The notes beneath the pieces were generated by a model. That model saw only the letters and a program-made list of their open reading frames with translations. It was not told where the DNA came from and ran no database searches. A stretch of DNA of 64,000 bases from an uncultured Eubacteriales bacterium (GTDB lineage Bacteria; Bacillota; Clostridia; Oscillospirales; Butyricicoccaceae): positions 1 to 64,000 of the forward strand of contig CAJTUM010000010.1 in the NCBI GenBank assembly GCA_910579575.1, given 5' to 3'. The translations under genes were made by a program, and so were the position numbers. Below, piece by piece: positions 1 to 8,158 of the stretch. The stretch's first letter is position 1. Every line of letters begins with the position of its first letter.

Positions 1-552
1 CCGCCGAAAAACTACAAAATTTCTTCGGCGTTTTCTTACAATTTCATATTGGCGTTGACAGCATTGTCCTGGTATGAAAAGGCGACAGAGCAGGGCAACC
101 AGTATGCGCAGTACCGTCTGGGTAGGCTCTATCTCTCCGGCGAGGAAGTTCCCAAGGATGTGAGGCGGGCGGTAGAATACCTGACCGCCTCCGCAGAACG
201 AGGCAACCAATATGCGCAGTATGCCCTCGGCAAGCTCTACCTGATGGGCAAGGATATCCCGCAGGACGAGGAAGCCGCACACAGGTGGCTGACCGCCTCC
301 GCCAAACAGGGCAACCAGTACGCCCAATTCTTTCTGGAGCGCATTGGGCAGTTCCGTGACCCATCCGTCCTGTTGGCGGCGACACGGCTGCTCCACCATC
401 TGGCGAACACCTTTCGGGACAACGCCCAGCCACCCGCCAACCCTGCCGGTCTGCGCATGGACTCCAATCGCAGGCGAAAACTGATGCAGAAGCGTCTGGC
501 AATGGGTCACAAACCGGACGATCATGAGGAGAACCTGCAAACGCCAAGATAA
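1..552 (+). CDS. Sel1-repeat protein, C-terminal part of a probable MobP3-type relaxase (5' partial)
   Basis: The frame is open from base 1, so the gene is cut by the window edge or by a rearrangement; a TTG at 49 has no ribosome binding site. Three Sel1-like (TPR-type) repeats of about 36 residues are visible, each with the GNQYAQ signature and a YLSGE/YLMGK turn, followed by a basic tail with RMDSNRRRKLMQKR and HKPDDHEE. From memory, this repeat plus tail is the C-terminus of relaxases of Clostridial conjugative elements, and the next genes (TOPRIM protein, VirD4) fit that. Bases 1-48 translate to something unlike a Sel1 repeat and contain a hairpin (CGCCGAA / TTCGGCG) followed by T-rich sequence, so the repeat region may be joined to foreign DNA there. 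No nuclease domain is in the window. Confidence 0.6.
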   Translation, partial: PPKNYKISSAFSYNFILALTALSWYEKATEQGNQYAQYRLGRLYLSGEEVPKDVRRAVEYLTASAERGNQYAQYALGKLYLMGKDIPQDEEAAHRWLTASAKQGNQYAQFFLERIGQFRDPSVLLAATRLLHHLANTFRDNAQPPANPAGLRMDSNRRRKLMQKRLAMGHKPDDHEENLQTPR

Positions 553-608
553 AACCACTTCCTTTTTAGTCAGGATTGTGGTAAACTAAGTTCAGCGAGG
601 TGATCTGA

Positions 609-812
609 ATGAGCGAACATGAACTTCAACGACGGATCGCAGCCGTTAAAACTGCCGATGCCATCAACGCTATTGAGGGTGCGCCGATATCTGACTATGC
701 CCGTGAACTCTCGACTCGTTGGGCCAAGGGCGAAATTACCGGCGAGCAGATGAAAGCGGCGCTGTTGGCTTCTCACAGGAAACTGGCGGAGCAGGTACGG
801 ACCAATGCCTGA
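609..812 (+). CDS. VbhA-like antitoxin of a Fic system
   Basis: This 67-aa protein immediately precedes and overlaps the Fic gene by 8 nt, the arrangement of class I Fic toxin-antitoxin modules. The start has a near-perfect binding site (GAGGTGAT, 4 nt from ATG). Class I antitoxins place an inhibitory helix with motif [S/T]xxxE[G/N] over the Fic active site. Here E23-G24 is present in AINAIEG, but the S/T position is Ile19, so the motif is only half conserved. The rest is a short helical protein with a C-terminal segment KGEITGEQMKAALLA typical of the VbhA family. Its role is inferred from family and position. Confidence 0.75.
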   Translation: MSEHELQRRIAAVKTADAINAIEGAPISDYARELSTRWAKGEITGEQMKAALLASHRKLAEQVRTNA

Positions 813-1533
813 TATTTATCTCTATGAGGATGTCCCTGTTCTGAAAAACAAGCTGGACATCAAGGATGATAAGGTCTTGGATCTGGTGGAGGCTGAACAG
901 TCCCGCAATAACATGATGCTTTTGTATGAGCAGGGCTTTGAAGATTTTACGCCTGCAGGACTCTGCGCCATCCACCAATACCTGTTCGGAGATATTTATG
1001 ACTGGGCGGGCCAGTACCGGATCATCAATATTGCCAAACGGGAAAAGCTGTTGGCGGGTCGGAGCGTCTGGTACAGCAATGATGAGGATATCCAGAGAGA
1101 TCTGGATTCCGCTTTTGCCGAGCTGCACAGCCGCCAGTGGAAGGAGCTGTTCCGAACCGAATTCGTCCGTGAGCTGGCCCACTGTTTTCCAAGGATCTGG
1201 CAGGTCCATCCCTTCCGGGAGGGGAACACACGGACGGTGGTTATGATGATGACTTTCTTTGTGGAACACTATGGCTACCACATGGATCAGGAGCTGATGG
1301 CGGCAAGCGCAGGCTATGTCCGGGACTCATTTGTTATGGCCTCCTTGGATCAGAATTCCGAGTATGAGCATCTGGAGCGAATATTACTGGATGCGGTCTG
1401 CAATAAGCCAATCTCCTACACGACCGCATCGTTGGAAGGTCCCGAGTTATCTCCTTCGCAGAAGGAGAAGTACCGGAAATATCAGAAGGATGACTACATT
1501 CCCGAGCCGCATTACCGGCGTGAGGATAACTGA
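805..1533 (+). CDS. Fic/DOC family AMP-transferase toxin
   Basis: The 242-aa protein carries the Fic core: an N-terminal segment FGDIYDWAGQYR (about residues 60-71), which is the conserved flap region, and the catalytic motif HPFREGNTR (about 133-141), where His attacks and Asn/Arg bind ATP phosphates. The canonical motif is HPFx[D/E]GN[G/K]R; the G/K position is Thr here. Fic enzymes transfer AMP from ATP to target hydroxyl groups, often on gyrase or topoisomerase IV in VbhT-type systems; the target here is unknown. The start ATG lies inside the antitoxin gene, which suggests translational coupling. Located between relaxase and primase-like genes, so probably an addiction or transfer-associated module of the element. 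Confidence 0.85.
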   Translation: MPDIYLYEDVPVLKNKLDIKDDKVLDLVEAEQSRNNMMLLYEQGFEDFTPAGLCAIHQYLFGDIYDWAGQYRIINIAKREKLLAGRSVWYSNDEDIQRDLDSAFAELHSRQWKELFRTEFVRELAHCFPRIWQVHPFREGNTRTVVMMMTFFVEHYGYHMDQELMAASAGYVRDSFVMASLDQNSEYEHLERILLDAVCNKPISYTTASLEGPELSPSQKEKYRKYQKDDYIPEPHYRREDN

Positions 1534-1550
1534 ATATCAACTCATTTGAG

Positions 1551-1580
1551 TGGAGTGCCTTGACTGGCACTCCACTTTTT
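1551..1580 (+). terminator. Rho-independent terminator after fic
   Basis: Stem TGGAGTGCC / GGCACTCCA with a 6-nt loop, followed by CTTTTTC, 18 nt after the fic stop codon. Confidence 0.75.
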
Positions 1581-1602
1581 CATTTTGGAGGTGAGATAAA
1601 AA

Positions 1603-2532
1603 ATGCCCTATATCCATTTTACCGAGGAACAGAAAAACCGTGCCGCCTCCGTCAATCTGGAGGAGTTTCTGCGTATGCGCGGCGAAAAGCTCACCCGCTC
1701 CGGCGGGGAGAAGCGCATGGCAAGCGACCACAGCGTCACTATCCGGGGCAGTGAGTGGTACGACCACGCCACCGAAAAAGGCGGCGGCCCCATTTCCTTC
1801 GTGCGGGACTTCTATGGACTCAGCTACCCGGAGGCGGTGTCGCTCCTTCTGGACGGTGAGCAGGGCGTGGAGTATCCGATGGCAAAGCAGAAGGAGGAAG
1901 CCCCGCCGAAGCCCTTTGAGCTGCCGCCTGTCAACGGTGACTGCCGCCGTGTGTATGCCTACCTACTCAAGCAGCGGCATATAGACCGTGAAGTCGTTTC
2001 CCATTTTGTGAAAGCGGGCTTGCTCTATGAAGATGCCAAGTACCATAACTGCGTGTTCGTTGGGACGGATGAGAACGGCGCTCCCCGGCACGCCCACAAG
2101 CGCAGTACCAACAGCTACGGGGAAGCTTTCCGCATCAATATCAATGCGGAGGGCAGCGACCCCCATTACAGCTTCCACCATATCGGGGAGGACGAACAGC
2201 TCTTTGTGTTTGAAGCCCCGATAGATATGCTATCGTATATCTCACTCTACCCGGAGGACTGGGAGCGGTATAGCTATGTAGCCTGCTGTGGGACCTCGTC
2301 CATCCCCGTACTGAATATGCTTGACCGCCTGCCGCATCTGCGGCAGGTCTTTTTATGCCTCGACAACGATGAGCCAGGCCACGCCGCCAGTGGACGCATG
2401 GCGGAGCTGATAGCAGACTGTGGACTCAGCACAGAGAGGCTTGTCCCAGAAAACAAAGATTGGAACGAGGATCTCGCTTCGGAATACGCACAGGAGGAGG
2501 TGCAGATGCATTGTCAAATGTCTGGATTTTAA
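1603..2532 (+). CDS. DUF3991/TOPRIM domain primase-like protein of conjugative element
   Basis: 309 aa. The N-terminal 90 residues (MPYIHFTEEQKNRA, then WYDHATEKGGGPISFVRDF) resemble the CHC2-like start of DnaG primases but without the zinc cysteines. A middle DUF3991-like section (about 105-200) is followed by a TOPRIM fold: the acidic position in FVFEAPIDMLS (about 202-212) and VFLCLDNDEPG (about 250-260) give the Glu and DxD metal ligands. Such proteins are found in Firmicute ICEs and are thought to help synthesise or process transferred DNA. Start ATG has GGAGGTGA 7 nt upstream. The 3' end overlaps the proposed start of the VirD4 gene by 22 nt. Confidence 0.8.
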   Translation: MPYIHFTEEQKNRAASVNLEEFLRMRGEKLTRSGGEKRMASDHSVTIRGSEWYDHATEKGGGPISFVRDFYGLSYPEAVSLLLDGEQGVEYPMAKQKEEAPPKPFELPPVNGDCRRVYAYLLKQRHIDREVVSHFVKAGLLYEDAKYHNCVFVGTDENGAPRHAHKRSTNSYGEAFRININAEGSDPHYSFHHIGEDEQLFVFEAPIDMLSYISLYPEDWERYSYVACCGTSSIPVLNMLDRLPHLRQVFLCLDNDEPGHAASGRMAELIADCGLSTERLVPENKDWNEDLASEYAQEEVQMHCQMSGF

Positions 2533-4298
2533 TCATGGCAGGAGCCGCCATGTTTATCGTCATCGGTGGGCTGTCTCTGTTATCCCACCACTATACCCTC
2601 AACGGAATCAAATCCAGCACCGTGGGCGACGGTCAGCACGGGACGGCTCGTTGGGCGACGGAGAAAGAAATCAGGGACACCTATGCCCACATTCCCTTTG
2701 ATGTCAGCGGTTGGCGGCAGGGTCACAACCGCCCCAAGGAGCAGGGACTCATCCTTGGCAGCACAGGCGGCAAAAACCATGTGACAGCGCTGGTGGACAA
2801 CGACGATATTCACTGCCTGATGATCGGCGCCAGCGGCGTGGGAAAAACGGCGTTCTTTTTGTATCCCAATCTGGAATATGCCTGCGCCAGCGGCATGAGC
2901 TTCCTGGCACTGGACACCAAGGGCGACCTGGCCCGAAACTATGGCACGATTGCGAAGAAATACTACGGCTACAATGTGTCGGTGATCGACCTGCGAAACC
3001 CCACCCGCTCGGACGGCAATAATCTGCTGACACTGGTCAACCGCTATATGGACATCGCCAGAGAGGAGCCGAACAACCTTGCCGCCAGAGCCAAGGCGGA
3101 AAAATACGCCAAGATCCTCGCCAAGACCATTGTCAACCCCGAGGGCGATGCCTCCAACTACGGACAAAACGCCTTCTTCTACGATGCGGCAGAAGGTCTG
3201 CTCACGGCGACCATTCTGCTCCTTGCCGAGTTTCTGCCGCTCACACCAGAGAATTCTATCGAGTGCCGACACATCGTGTCGGTGTTCAAGCTGGTGCAGG
3301 ATCTGCTGGAGCCGTCCGGCGTCAAGGGCAAGAGCCGGTTTCAGCTTCTGATGAATAAGCTGCCCTCGGAGCATAAGGCCCGGTGGTTTGCAGGCGCCGC
3401 CCTCAACTCGGCGGAGCAGGCCATGGCGTCGGTCATGTCCACGGTGCTGTTCCGGCTCAACGCCTTCCTCGACTCCGAGCTGGAGCAGGTGCTGTGCTTC
3501 GACAGCACCATTGATGCCGAGAAGTTTGCTTCGGAAAAGTCCGCCATCTTCCTGATCCTGCCCGAAGAAGATACTACCAAGAACTTCATGGCGGGGCTGA
3601 TGATTCAAAACCTATCCCGTGAGCTGTTCTCTGTGGCGGACGAGAGCGGCGGCAAGCTGAAAAACCGTGTGGTGCTGTTCTGTGACGAGCTGGGCACCAT
3701 GCCGCCCTTTGAGATACTGCCTCTGTTCAGCGCAGGGCGCTCAAGGCGGCTTACACTGGTACCCATTATCCAATCCCTTGCGCAGCTTGAAAAGAACTAC
3801 GGTAAGGAGGGCTGCGAGATTATTCAGGACAACTGCCAGGATACCATTTTCGGCGTCTTCGCCCCCAACAGTCAGACCGCCGAGGTGCTGTCCAAATCCT
3901 TGGGCAATCGCACGGTGCTGTCCGGCTCGGTGAGCCGTGGAAAGAACGACCCCAGCCAGTCCCTGCAAATGATGGAGCGTCCGTTGCTCACGCCCGATGA
4001 GCTGAAATCCATTCCCAAGGGCAGCTTCATTGTGATGAAAACCGGAAACCATCCCATGCGGACGAGGCTGCGTCTGTTCCTTGACTGGGGCATCCGCTTT
4101 GAGGAGCCGTATGCTGTGCCGGAGCGTGCCCAGAGGAAGGTCGTCTACGCAAGCCGTCAGGCTTTGGAGCGAAGTATCCTGAAGCAATACGGCAAAGCGG
4201 CAGATGACGACAGCGCCGGCTATGCCGCCTCCGCCAAGGGCGGAATGGTGCATACGCCCGCTCCTGACCGCCGCAGCCAGCGGCAGGTAAAGGTGTGA
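2511..4298 (+). CDS. VirD4/TraG-type coupling protein
   Basis: Type IV secretion coupling ATPase that links the relaxase-DNA complex to the transfer channel at the membrane. About 595 aa from the chosen TTG start at 2511, which has AGGAGGAGG (2492-2500) 10 nt upstream; an in-frame ATG at 2460 would add a stretch that overlaps the previous gene and looks non-native, and ATG 2535 is the other option. There is one N-terminal membrane segment (about residues 3-20), the conserved DGQHGTARWAT, Walker A GASGVGKTAFF (about 105), a Walker B-like VVLFCDELGTMPPF (about 390) and the VPIIQSLAQL motif. The family matches the VirD4-like CD1115 type of Clostridial elements. No VirB4, VirB6 or other channel genes follow, so the transfer module is incomplete. 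Confidence 0.9.
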   Translation: MSNVWILIMAGAAMFIVIGGLSLLSHHYTLNGIKSSTVGDGQHGTARWATEKEIRDTYAHIPFDVSGWRQGHNRPKEQGLILGSTGGKNHVTALVDNDDIHCLMIGASGVGKTAFFLYPNLEYACASGMSFLALDTKGDLARNYGTIAKKYYGYNVSVIDLRNPTRSDGNNLLTLVNRYMDIAREEPNNLAARAKAEKYAKILAKTIVNPEGDASNYGQNAFFYDAAEGLLTATILLLAEFLPLTPENSIECRHIVSVFKLVQDLLEPSGVKGKSRFQLLMNKLPSEHKARWFAGAALNSAEQAMASVMSTVLFRLNAFLDSELEQVLCFDSTIDAEKFASEKSAIFLILPEEDTTKNFMAGLMIQNLSRELFSVADESGGKLKNRVVLFCDELGTMPPFEILPLFSAGRSRRLTLVPIIQSLAQLEKNYGKEGCEIIQDNCQDTIFGVFAPNSQTAEVLSKSLGNRTVLSGSVSRGKNDPSQSLQMMERPLLTPDELKSIPKGSFIVMKTGNHPMRTRLRLFLDWGIRFEEPYAVPERAQRKVVYASRQALERSILKQYGKAADDDSAGYAASAKGGMVHTPAPDRRSQRQVKV

Positions 4299-4307
4299 GG
4301 TGGCGCT

Positions 4308-4565
4308 ATGAGTTATTTTGGAACCATCTATGCTGACACGGAGCTTCCCCACCGGGCAAGGGCTGTTTATACGTACCTGCGTGACCGCTCCGGCGTCGCA
4401 GGAAGCTGCTGGCCGGGGATTAACACGATTGCCGCCGACCTGCATCTGTCCCGCAGCACCGTGAAGCGGGCATTGAACGAGCTGACCGCCAAAGGTTACC
4501 TGCAAAAAGAAAGCCGCTTTCGTCCCAACGGAAGCAGCACATCCAACTTATACACAGTCCACTGA
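4308..4565 (+). CDS. Small helix-turn-helix protein
   Basis: 85 aa, 9 nt after the VirD4 gene with GAGGTGG 5 nt before the ATG, so probably co-transcribed. The central part (INTIAADLHLSRSTVKRALN, about residues 43-62) is a winged-helix/HTH_36-like DNA-binding motif, followed by LTAKGYLQKESR, the usual wing. Proteins of this size sit after virD4 in many Clostridial elements and are presumed regulators. The target is unknown. Confidence 0.75.
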   Translation: MSYFGTIYADTELPHRARAVYTYLRDRSGVAGSCWPGINTIAADLHLSRSTVKRALNELTAKGYLQKESRFRPNGSSTSNLYTVH

Positions 4566-4572
4566 AAAAAGC

Positions 4573-4608
4573 GCAGCTTCTCCGCCAAGGGGAAGCTGCA
4601 CTTTTCTT
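4573..4608 (+). terminator. Rho-independent terminator after the HTH gene
   Basis: GCAGCTTC / GAAGCTGC stem with a short internal C-rich loop, followed by ACTTTTCTT, starting 7 nt after the stop codon. It ends the element operon before the phosphate module. Confidence 0.7.
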
Positions 4609-4630
4609 GTGGACCGAGGGGAGGTTCATC

Positions 4631-4669
4631 ATGAACCCCCTTGAAGGACTCACTCTATCTGAGGATTAA
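4631..4669 (+). pseudogene. 12-codon ORF with a strong ribosome binding site, possibly a truncated gene start
   Basis: ATG at 4631 is preceded by GAGGGGAGG at the ideal distance, yet the frame (MNPLEGLTLSED) stops after 12 codons. Such a good start with no gene behind it suggests the 5' end of an element gene cut when the phosphate module was joined here. It could instead be a real micropeptide or leader. The remaining sequence of the 306-nt gap (4566-4871) holds a terminator and the Pho promoter. Confidence 0.3.
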
Positions 4670-4766
4670 GACAGAGAAAGAACTACCAGTCATTTATGTA
4701 CCCACTTCCGCAAAACCCTATACGCCCTCAGTGAAGCGGCATAGCCTTTCCTTGACCTTTAGCGGT

Positions 4767-4821
4767 TTTACACGGATTTTACATTTCTCCGATAACCGAT
4801 TTGACATTCGGGCGGTATGAT
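4767..4821 (+). promoter_or_regulatory. PhoP-box promoter of the pst operon
   Basis: Two exact TTTACA repeats, 4767-4772 and 4778-4783, are 11 bp apart (one helical turn), the pattern of PhoP (PhoB) binding sites in Firmicutes. A -10 TATGAT lies at 4816-4821 with no good -35 at the right distance, which is expected for an activator-dependent promoter. PstS starts 50 nt downstream. The same layout recurs at 11317-11371. Confidence 0.7.
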
Positions 4822-4871
4822 TTGGGCGTAGTCCGAAATGAAAATCATGAAATGAGAAGGAGAAATGCAAA

Positions 4872-5684
4872 ATGAAGTTTGGAAAGAAAATTTTGGCTCT
4901 CGGGCTTATGGGGGTACTTGCTCTTTCTGTGCTGACAGGCTGCGGAAGTACCGGCGGCACGGTATCCACGGATGGCTCCACCTCTATGGAAAAGGTAATC
5001 GGGGCGCTGAAGGAAACCTTTGAAAGCGAGAACAAGTCCATTTCCGTCACATACAATCCCACCGGCTCCGGCTCAGGAATTACGGCGGTGGCGGAGGGGC
5101 GTTGCGACATCGGTCTTTCCAGCCGTGACCTGAAGGATGAGGAGATCGCACAGGGACTTGAGGGCACTGTACTGGCCTACGACGGTATCGCCATTATCGT
5201 CAATCCGGAAAATCCTGTCGCCGATCTGGATGTGGAAACTATCGGCAAGATTTTCACCGGCGAGATCACAAACTGGAGCGATGTGGGCGGCGCTGACGCC
5301 GAGATCGTGCTCATTGGCAGAGAGGCCGGCAGCGGCACCCGAGATGGTTTTGAATCCATCACCGGCACAAAGGACAACTGCAAATACCGTCAGGAGCTGA
5401 CCTCCACCGGCGATGTGATCACCACCGTGGCAGGCAATCCGGCGGCTGTCGGGTATGCCTCTCTCGCCTCCCTCAAGGACAGCGTGAAAACGCTCACCGT
5501 GGGCGGCGTTACGCCCAGCGACGAAACCATCAAGGACGGCAGTTATCCTGTGCAGCGCAACTTTGTACTGGTGACAAAAAAAGACGAAACCCTCAGCCCT
5601 TCGGCGCAGAAGTTCTTCGACTACATCACTTCCGAAGAAGCGGCGGAGGTCATCAAAAATGAAGGCGCAGTGCCTGTGAAGTGA
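4872..5684 (+). CDS. pstS: Phosphate ABC transporter substrate-binding lipoprotein
   Basis: 270 aa. Signal peptide with lipobox LTGC (lipidated Cys at about residue 23), so it is anchored on the outer face of the membrane. Phosphate-binding signatures are visible: GSTSMEK after the mature N-terminus, NPTGSGSGI (about 58-66), GLSSRDL, FTGEITNW and GREAGSGTRDGFE (about 150-162). These loops form the hydrogen-bond cage around phosphate. It heads the pst operon 50 nt after the Pho promoter, with AGAAGGAGA before the ATG. Confidence 0.97.
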   Translation: MKFGKKILALGLMGVLALSVLTGCGSTGGTVSTDGSTSMEKVIGALKETFESENKSISVTYNPTGSGSGITAVAEGRCDIGLSSRDLKDEEIAQGLEGTVLAYDGIAIIVNPENPVADLDVETIGKIFTGEITNWSDVGGADAEIVLIGREAGSGTRDGFESITGTKDNCKYRQELTSTGDVITTVAGNPAAVGYASLASLKDSVKTLTVGGVTPSDETIKDGSYPVQRNFVLVTKKDETLSPSAQKFFDYITSEEAAEVIKNEGAVPVK

Positions 5685-5691
5685 TAAACCC

Positions 5692-6567
5692 ATGAAGAAC
5701 AGAAAAGCGGCTTTTGAAAAACTTGTCTACGGGATCTTCCTGCTGCTGGGGCTTGTGACGGTGGGCTGCGTGCTGCTCATCACCGTATATCTGGTGATCG
5801 CCGGACTGCCGGCGATTCGAGAGATAGGGCTTGTGCAGTTCCTATTCGGGAGGGTGTGGGCGTCCACTGCGGCAGAGCCATCCTATGGGATATTGCCCTT
5901 TATCCTCACCAGCGTTTACGGCACGGCCGGGGCGATTGTCATCGGCGTGCCCGTGGGCTTCCTGACAGCGGTGTACCTTGCAAAGCTGGCTCCGAAAGGG
6001 GTGAAATCTGCGGTGGGTACGGCGGTCAGCCTGCTGGCGGGCATCCCGTCGGTGGTGTACGGTCTGGTGGGTATGATCGTACTGGTTCCCGCCATAAGAG
6101 AAGCCTTCCGGCTGCCCGACGGGGCAAGCCTTTTTGCTGCCATCCTCGTGCTGGCGGTAATGATTTTGCCCTCCATCGTAAAGGTGTCAGTCACAGCACT
6201 GGAGGCCGTGCCAAAAGAATATGAAGATGCTTCCCTGTCTCTTGGTGCGACGCCGGTGGAAACCTATTTCAGAGTGTCTGTTCCAGCGGCAAAAAGCGGC
6301 ATTGCCGCCGCCGTGGTGCTGGGCGTAGGCAGGGCCATTGGCGAGGCTATGGCGGTTATGATGGTCTGCGGGAATGTGGCGAATATGCCCTCTCTGTTCG
6401 GCAGCGTGCGCTTTCTTACAACGGCTGTGGCAACCGAGATGTCCTATTCCTCCGGTCTGCAACGGCAGGCGCTGTTTTCCATTGCTCTGGTGCTGTTCCT
6501 CTTTATCATGCTGATTAACGCCTGCCTCAACTTCTTTTTAAAGCGGGACAAGGAGGGAGCCAAATGA
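5692..6567 (+). CDS. pstC: Phosphate ABC transporter permease PstC
   Basis: 291-aa inner-membrane permease with about six membrane helices and the binding-protein-dependent transport motif EAVPKEYEDASLSLGATPVE (about 174-193), where the PstB ATPase docks. It starts 8 nt after pstS and ends in a 4-nt ATGA overlap with pstA, indicating coupled translation of the two halves of the channel. Confidence 0.96.
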   Translation: MKNRKAAFEKLVYGIFLLLGLVTVGCVLLITVYLVIAGLPAIREIGLVQFLFGRVWASTAAEPSYGILPFILTSVYGTAGAIVIGVPVGFLTAVYLAKLAPKGVKSAVGTAVSLLAGIPSVVYGLVGMIVLVPAIREAFRLPDGASLFAAILVLAVMILPSIVKVSVTALEAVPKEYEDASLSLGATPVETYFRVSVPAAKSGIAAAVVLGVGRAIGEAMAVMMVCGNVANMPSLFGSVRFLTTAVATEMSYSSGLQRQALFSIALVLFLFIMLINACLNFFLKRDKEGAK

Positions 6568-7406
6568 GCGGAAAGCGCAGGGCTTATAGTATCGTAATGA
6601 AGCTGCTGATGTGGCTTTCGGTGGGGCTGACAGGCGCATTGGTTCTCTTCCTGGTCGGCTTCATATTTGCGAAGGGACTTCCCAATATCACATGGGAGCT
6701 ACTGACCGAGAGCCCCAGCTACCTGCAAAACAAAATTGGCATTCTGCCGGATATCGTGAACACGGTCTATCTTGTGTTGGCGACCCTTATCATCGTTCTG
6801 CCGCTGGGCGTGGGAGCGGCGGTCTATCTGACGGAATATGCCCATAACGGGCGCATTGTCAGCATGATCGAATATGCAGCCGAAACCCTTTCCGGCATTC
6901 CCTCTATCATATACGGCCTTGTGGGAATGCTGGCTTTTGCCAATAATTTCGGCAAATGTCTGCTTGCGGGCGCGCTGACGCTGGTCATTATGAATCTGCC
7001 CACCGTGATGCGCACGACACAGGAGAGCCTGAAAACAGTGCCCCAGAGCTATCGTGAGGGGGCGTTTGGTTTGGGAGCCGGAAAGTGGCGGGTCATCCGC
7101 ACCGTAGTGCTTCCCGGCTGTGTAGACGGCGTTATCACCGGCTGTATCCTCACAGTGGGCAGGATCTTGGGTGAGTCGGCGGCACTGCTGTTTACGGCGG
7201 GCTTTGCCCATACCCTCGGCGGTGTTGTAAGCACACTTTTCAGCTCGGGGTGCAGCCTTACGGTGGCGCTGTATGTCTACGCCAAAGAGCAGGGAGAGTT
7301 TGAGGTGGCCTTTGCCATCGCTGCGGTTTTAATGATACTGACGCTACTCATCAACCTTGCGGCGGCGCTTGTGAGCAAATATTTTCAAAGGAGGCGAACA
7401 GCTTGA
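6564..7406 (+). CDS. pstA: Phosphate ABC transporter permease PstA
   Basis: 280 aa with six predicted helices and the docking loop ESLKTVPQSYREGAFGLGAG (about 152-171). It pairs with PstC. It overlaps pstC by 4 nt and pstB by 4 nt (TTGA, with TTG as the pstB start), so the order pstC-pstA-pstB is translationally linked. Confidence 0.96.
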   Translation: MSGKRRAYSIVMKLLMWLSVGLTGALVLFLVGFIFAKGLPNITWELLTESPSYLQNKIGILPDIVNTVYLVLATLIIVLPLGVGAAVYLTEYAHNGRIVSMIEYAAETLSGIPSIIYGLVGMLAFANNFGKCLLAGALTLVIMNLPTVMRTTQESLKTVPQSYREGAFGLGAGKWRVIRTVVLPGCVDGVITGCILTVGRILGESAALLFTAGFAHTLGGVVSTLFSSGCSLTVALYVYAKEQGEFEVAFAIAAVLMILTLLINLAAALVSKYFQRRRTA

Positions 7407-8158
7407 GTGCAGTGATCACAGTGAACGATTTATGCCTGTGGTACGGCAAGACCCAGGCACTGAAAAATATTGATATGCAGATCCCGGAAAAGAGCATCAC
7501 CGCCTTGATCGGTCCCTCCGGCTGCGGGAAATCCACCTTCCTCAAAACCCTGAACCGTATGAACGACCTGATCCCCGAGGTGAGGATCACAGGCGAGGTG
7601 CTGTACCAAGAGCGCAATATTTTTGAAAAATCAGTAGATGTCAACGACCTTCGGAAGAACATTGGCATGGTATTTCAGAAGCCCAACCCCTTCCCCATGA
7701 GCGTTTACGACAATATCGCCTACGGTCCCCGTACCCACGGTATTCGCTCCAAGGCGATGCTGGATGAGATCGTGGAGCGGTCATTAAAAGGGGCGGCTAT
7801 CTGGGATGAGGTGAAAGACAGGCTGAAGAAGTCTGCCCTGGGGCTCTCCGGCGGGCAGCAGCAGAGGCTTTGCATCGCCCGTGCGCTGGCGGTGGAGCCG
7901 GAGGTACTGCTGATGGACGAGCCCACCTCCGCCCTCGACCCAATCTCTACCGGCAAAATAGAGGAGCTTGCTCTTGAGCTGAAAAAGCGCTATACTATCG
8001 TTATCGTGACCCACAATATGCAGCAGGCGGTCCGAATCTCTGACCAAACGGCGTTTTTCCTGCTGGGTGAGCTGGTAGAGATAGGCGAAACGGAAGCTTT
8101 ATTCTCCCAGCCCCGGGACAAGCGCACAGAAGATTACATCACAGGGAGGTTCGGATAA
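7403..8158 (+). CDS. pstB: Phosphate ABC transporter ATPase PstB
   Basis: 251-aa nucleotide-binding subunit. Walker A GPSGCGKST (about 33-41), Q-loop FQKPNPFPMSVYDN, signature LSGGQQQRL (about 147-155), Walker B LLMDEPTSALDP (about 169-180), H-loop VTHNMQQA. The start is TTG with AAGGAGG upstream; no ATG is available nearby. The stop shares one base with the phoU start (TAATG). Confidence 0.97.
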   Translation: MSAVITVNDLCLWYGKTQALKNIDMQIPEKSITALIGPSGCGKSTFLKTLNRMNDLIPEVRITGEVLYQERNIFEKSVDVNDLRKNIGMVFQKPNPFPMSVYDNIAYGPRTHGIRSKAMLDEIVERSLKGAAIWDEVKDRLKKSALGLSGGQQQRLCIARALAVEPEVLLMDEPTSALDPISTGKIEELALELKKRYTIVIVTHNMQQAVRISDQTAFFLLGELVEIGETEALFSQPRDKRTEDYITGRFG

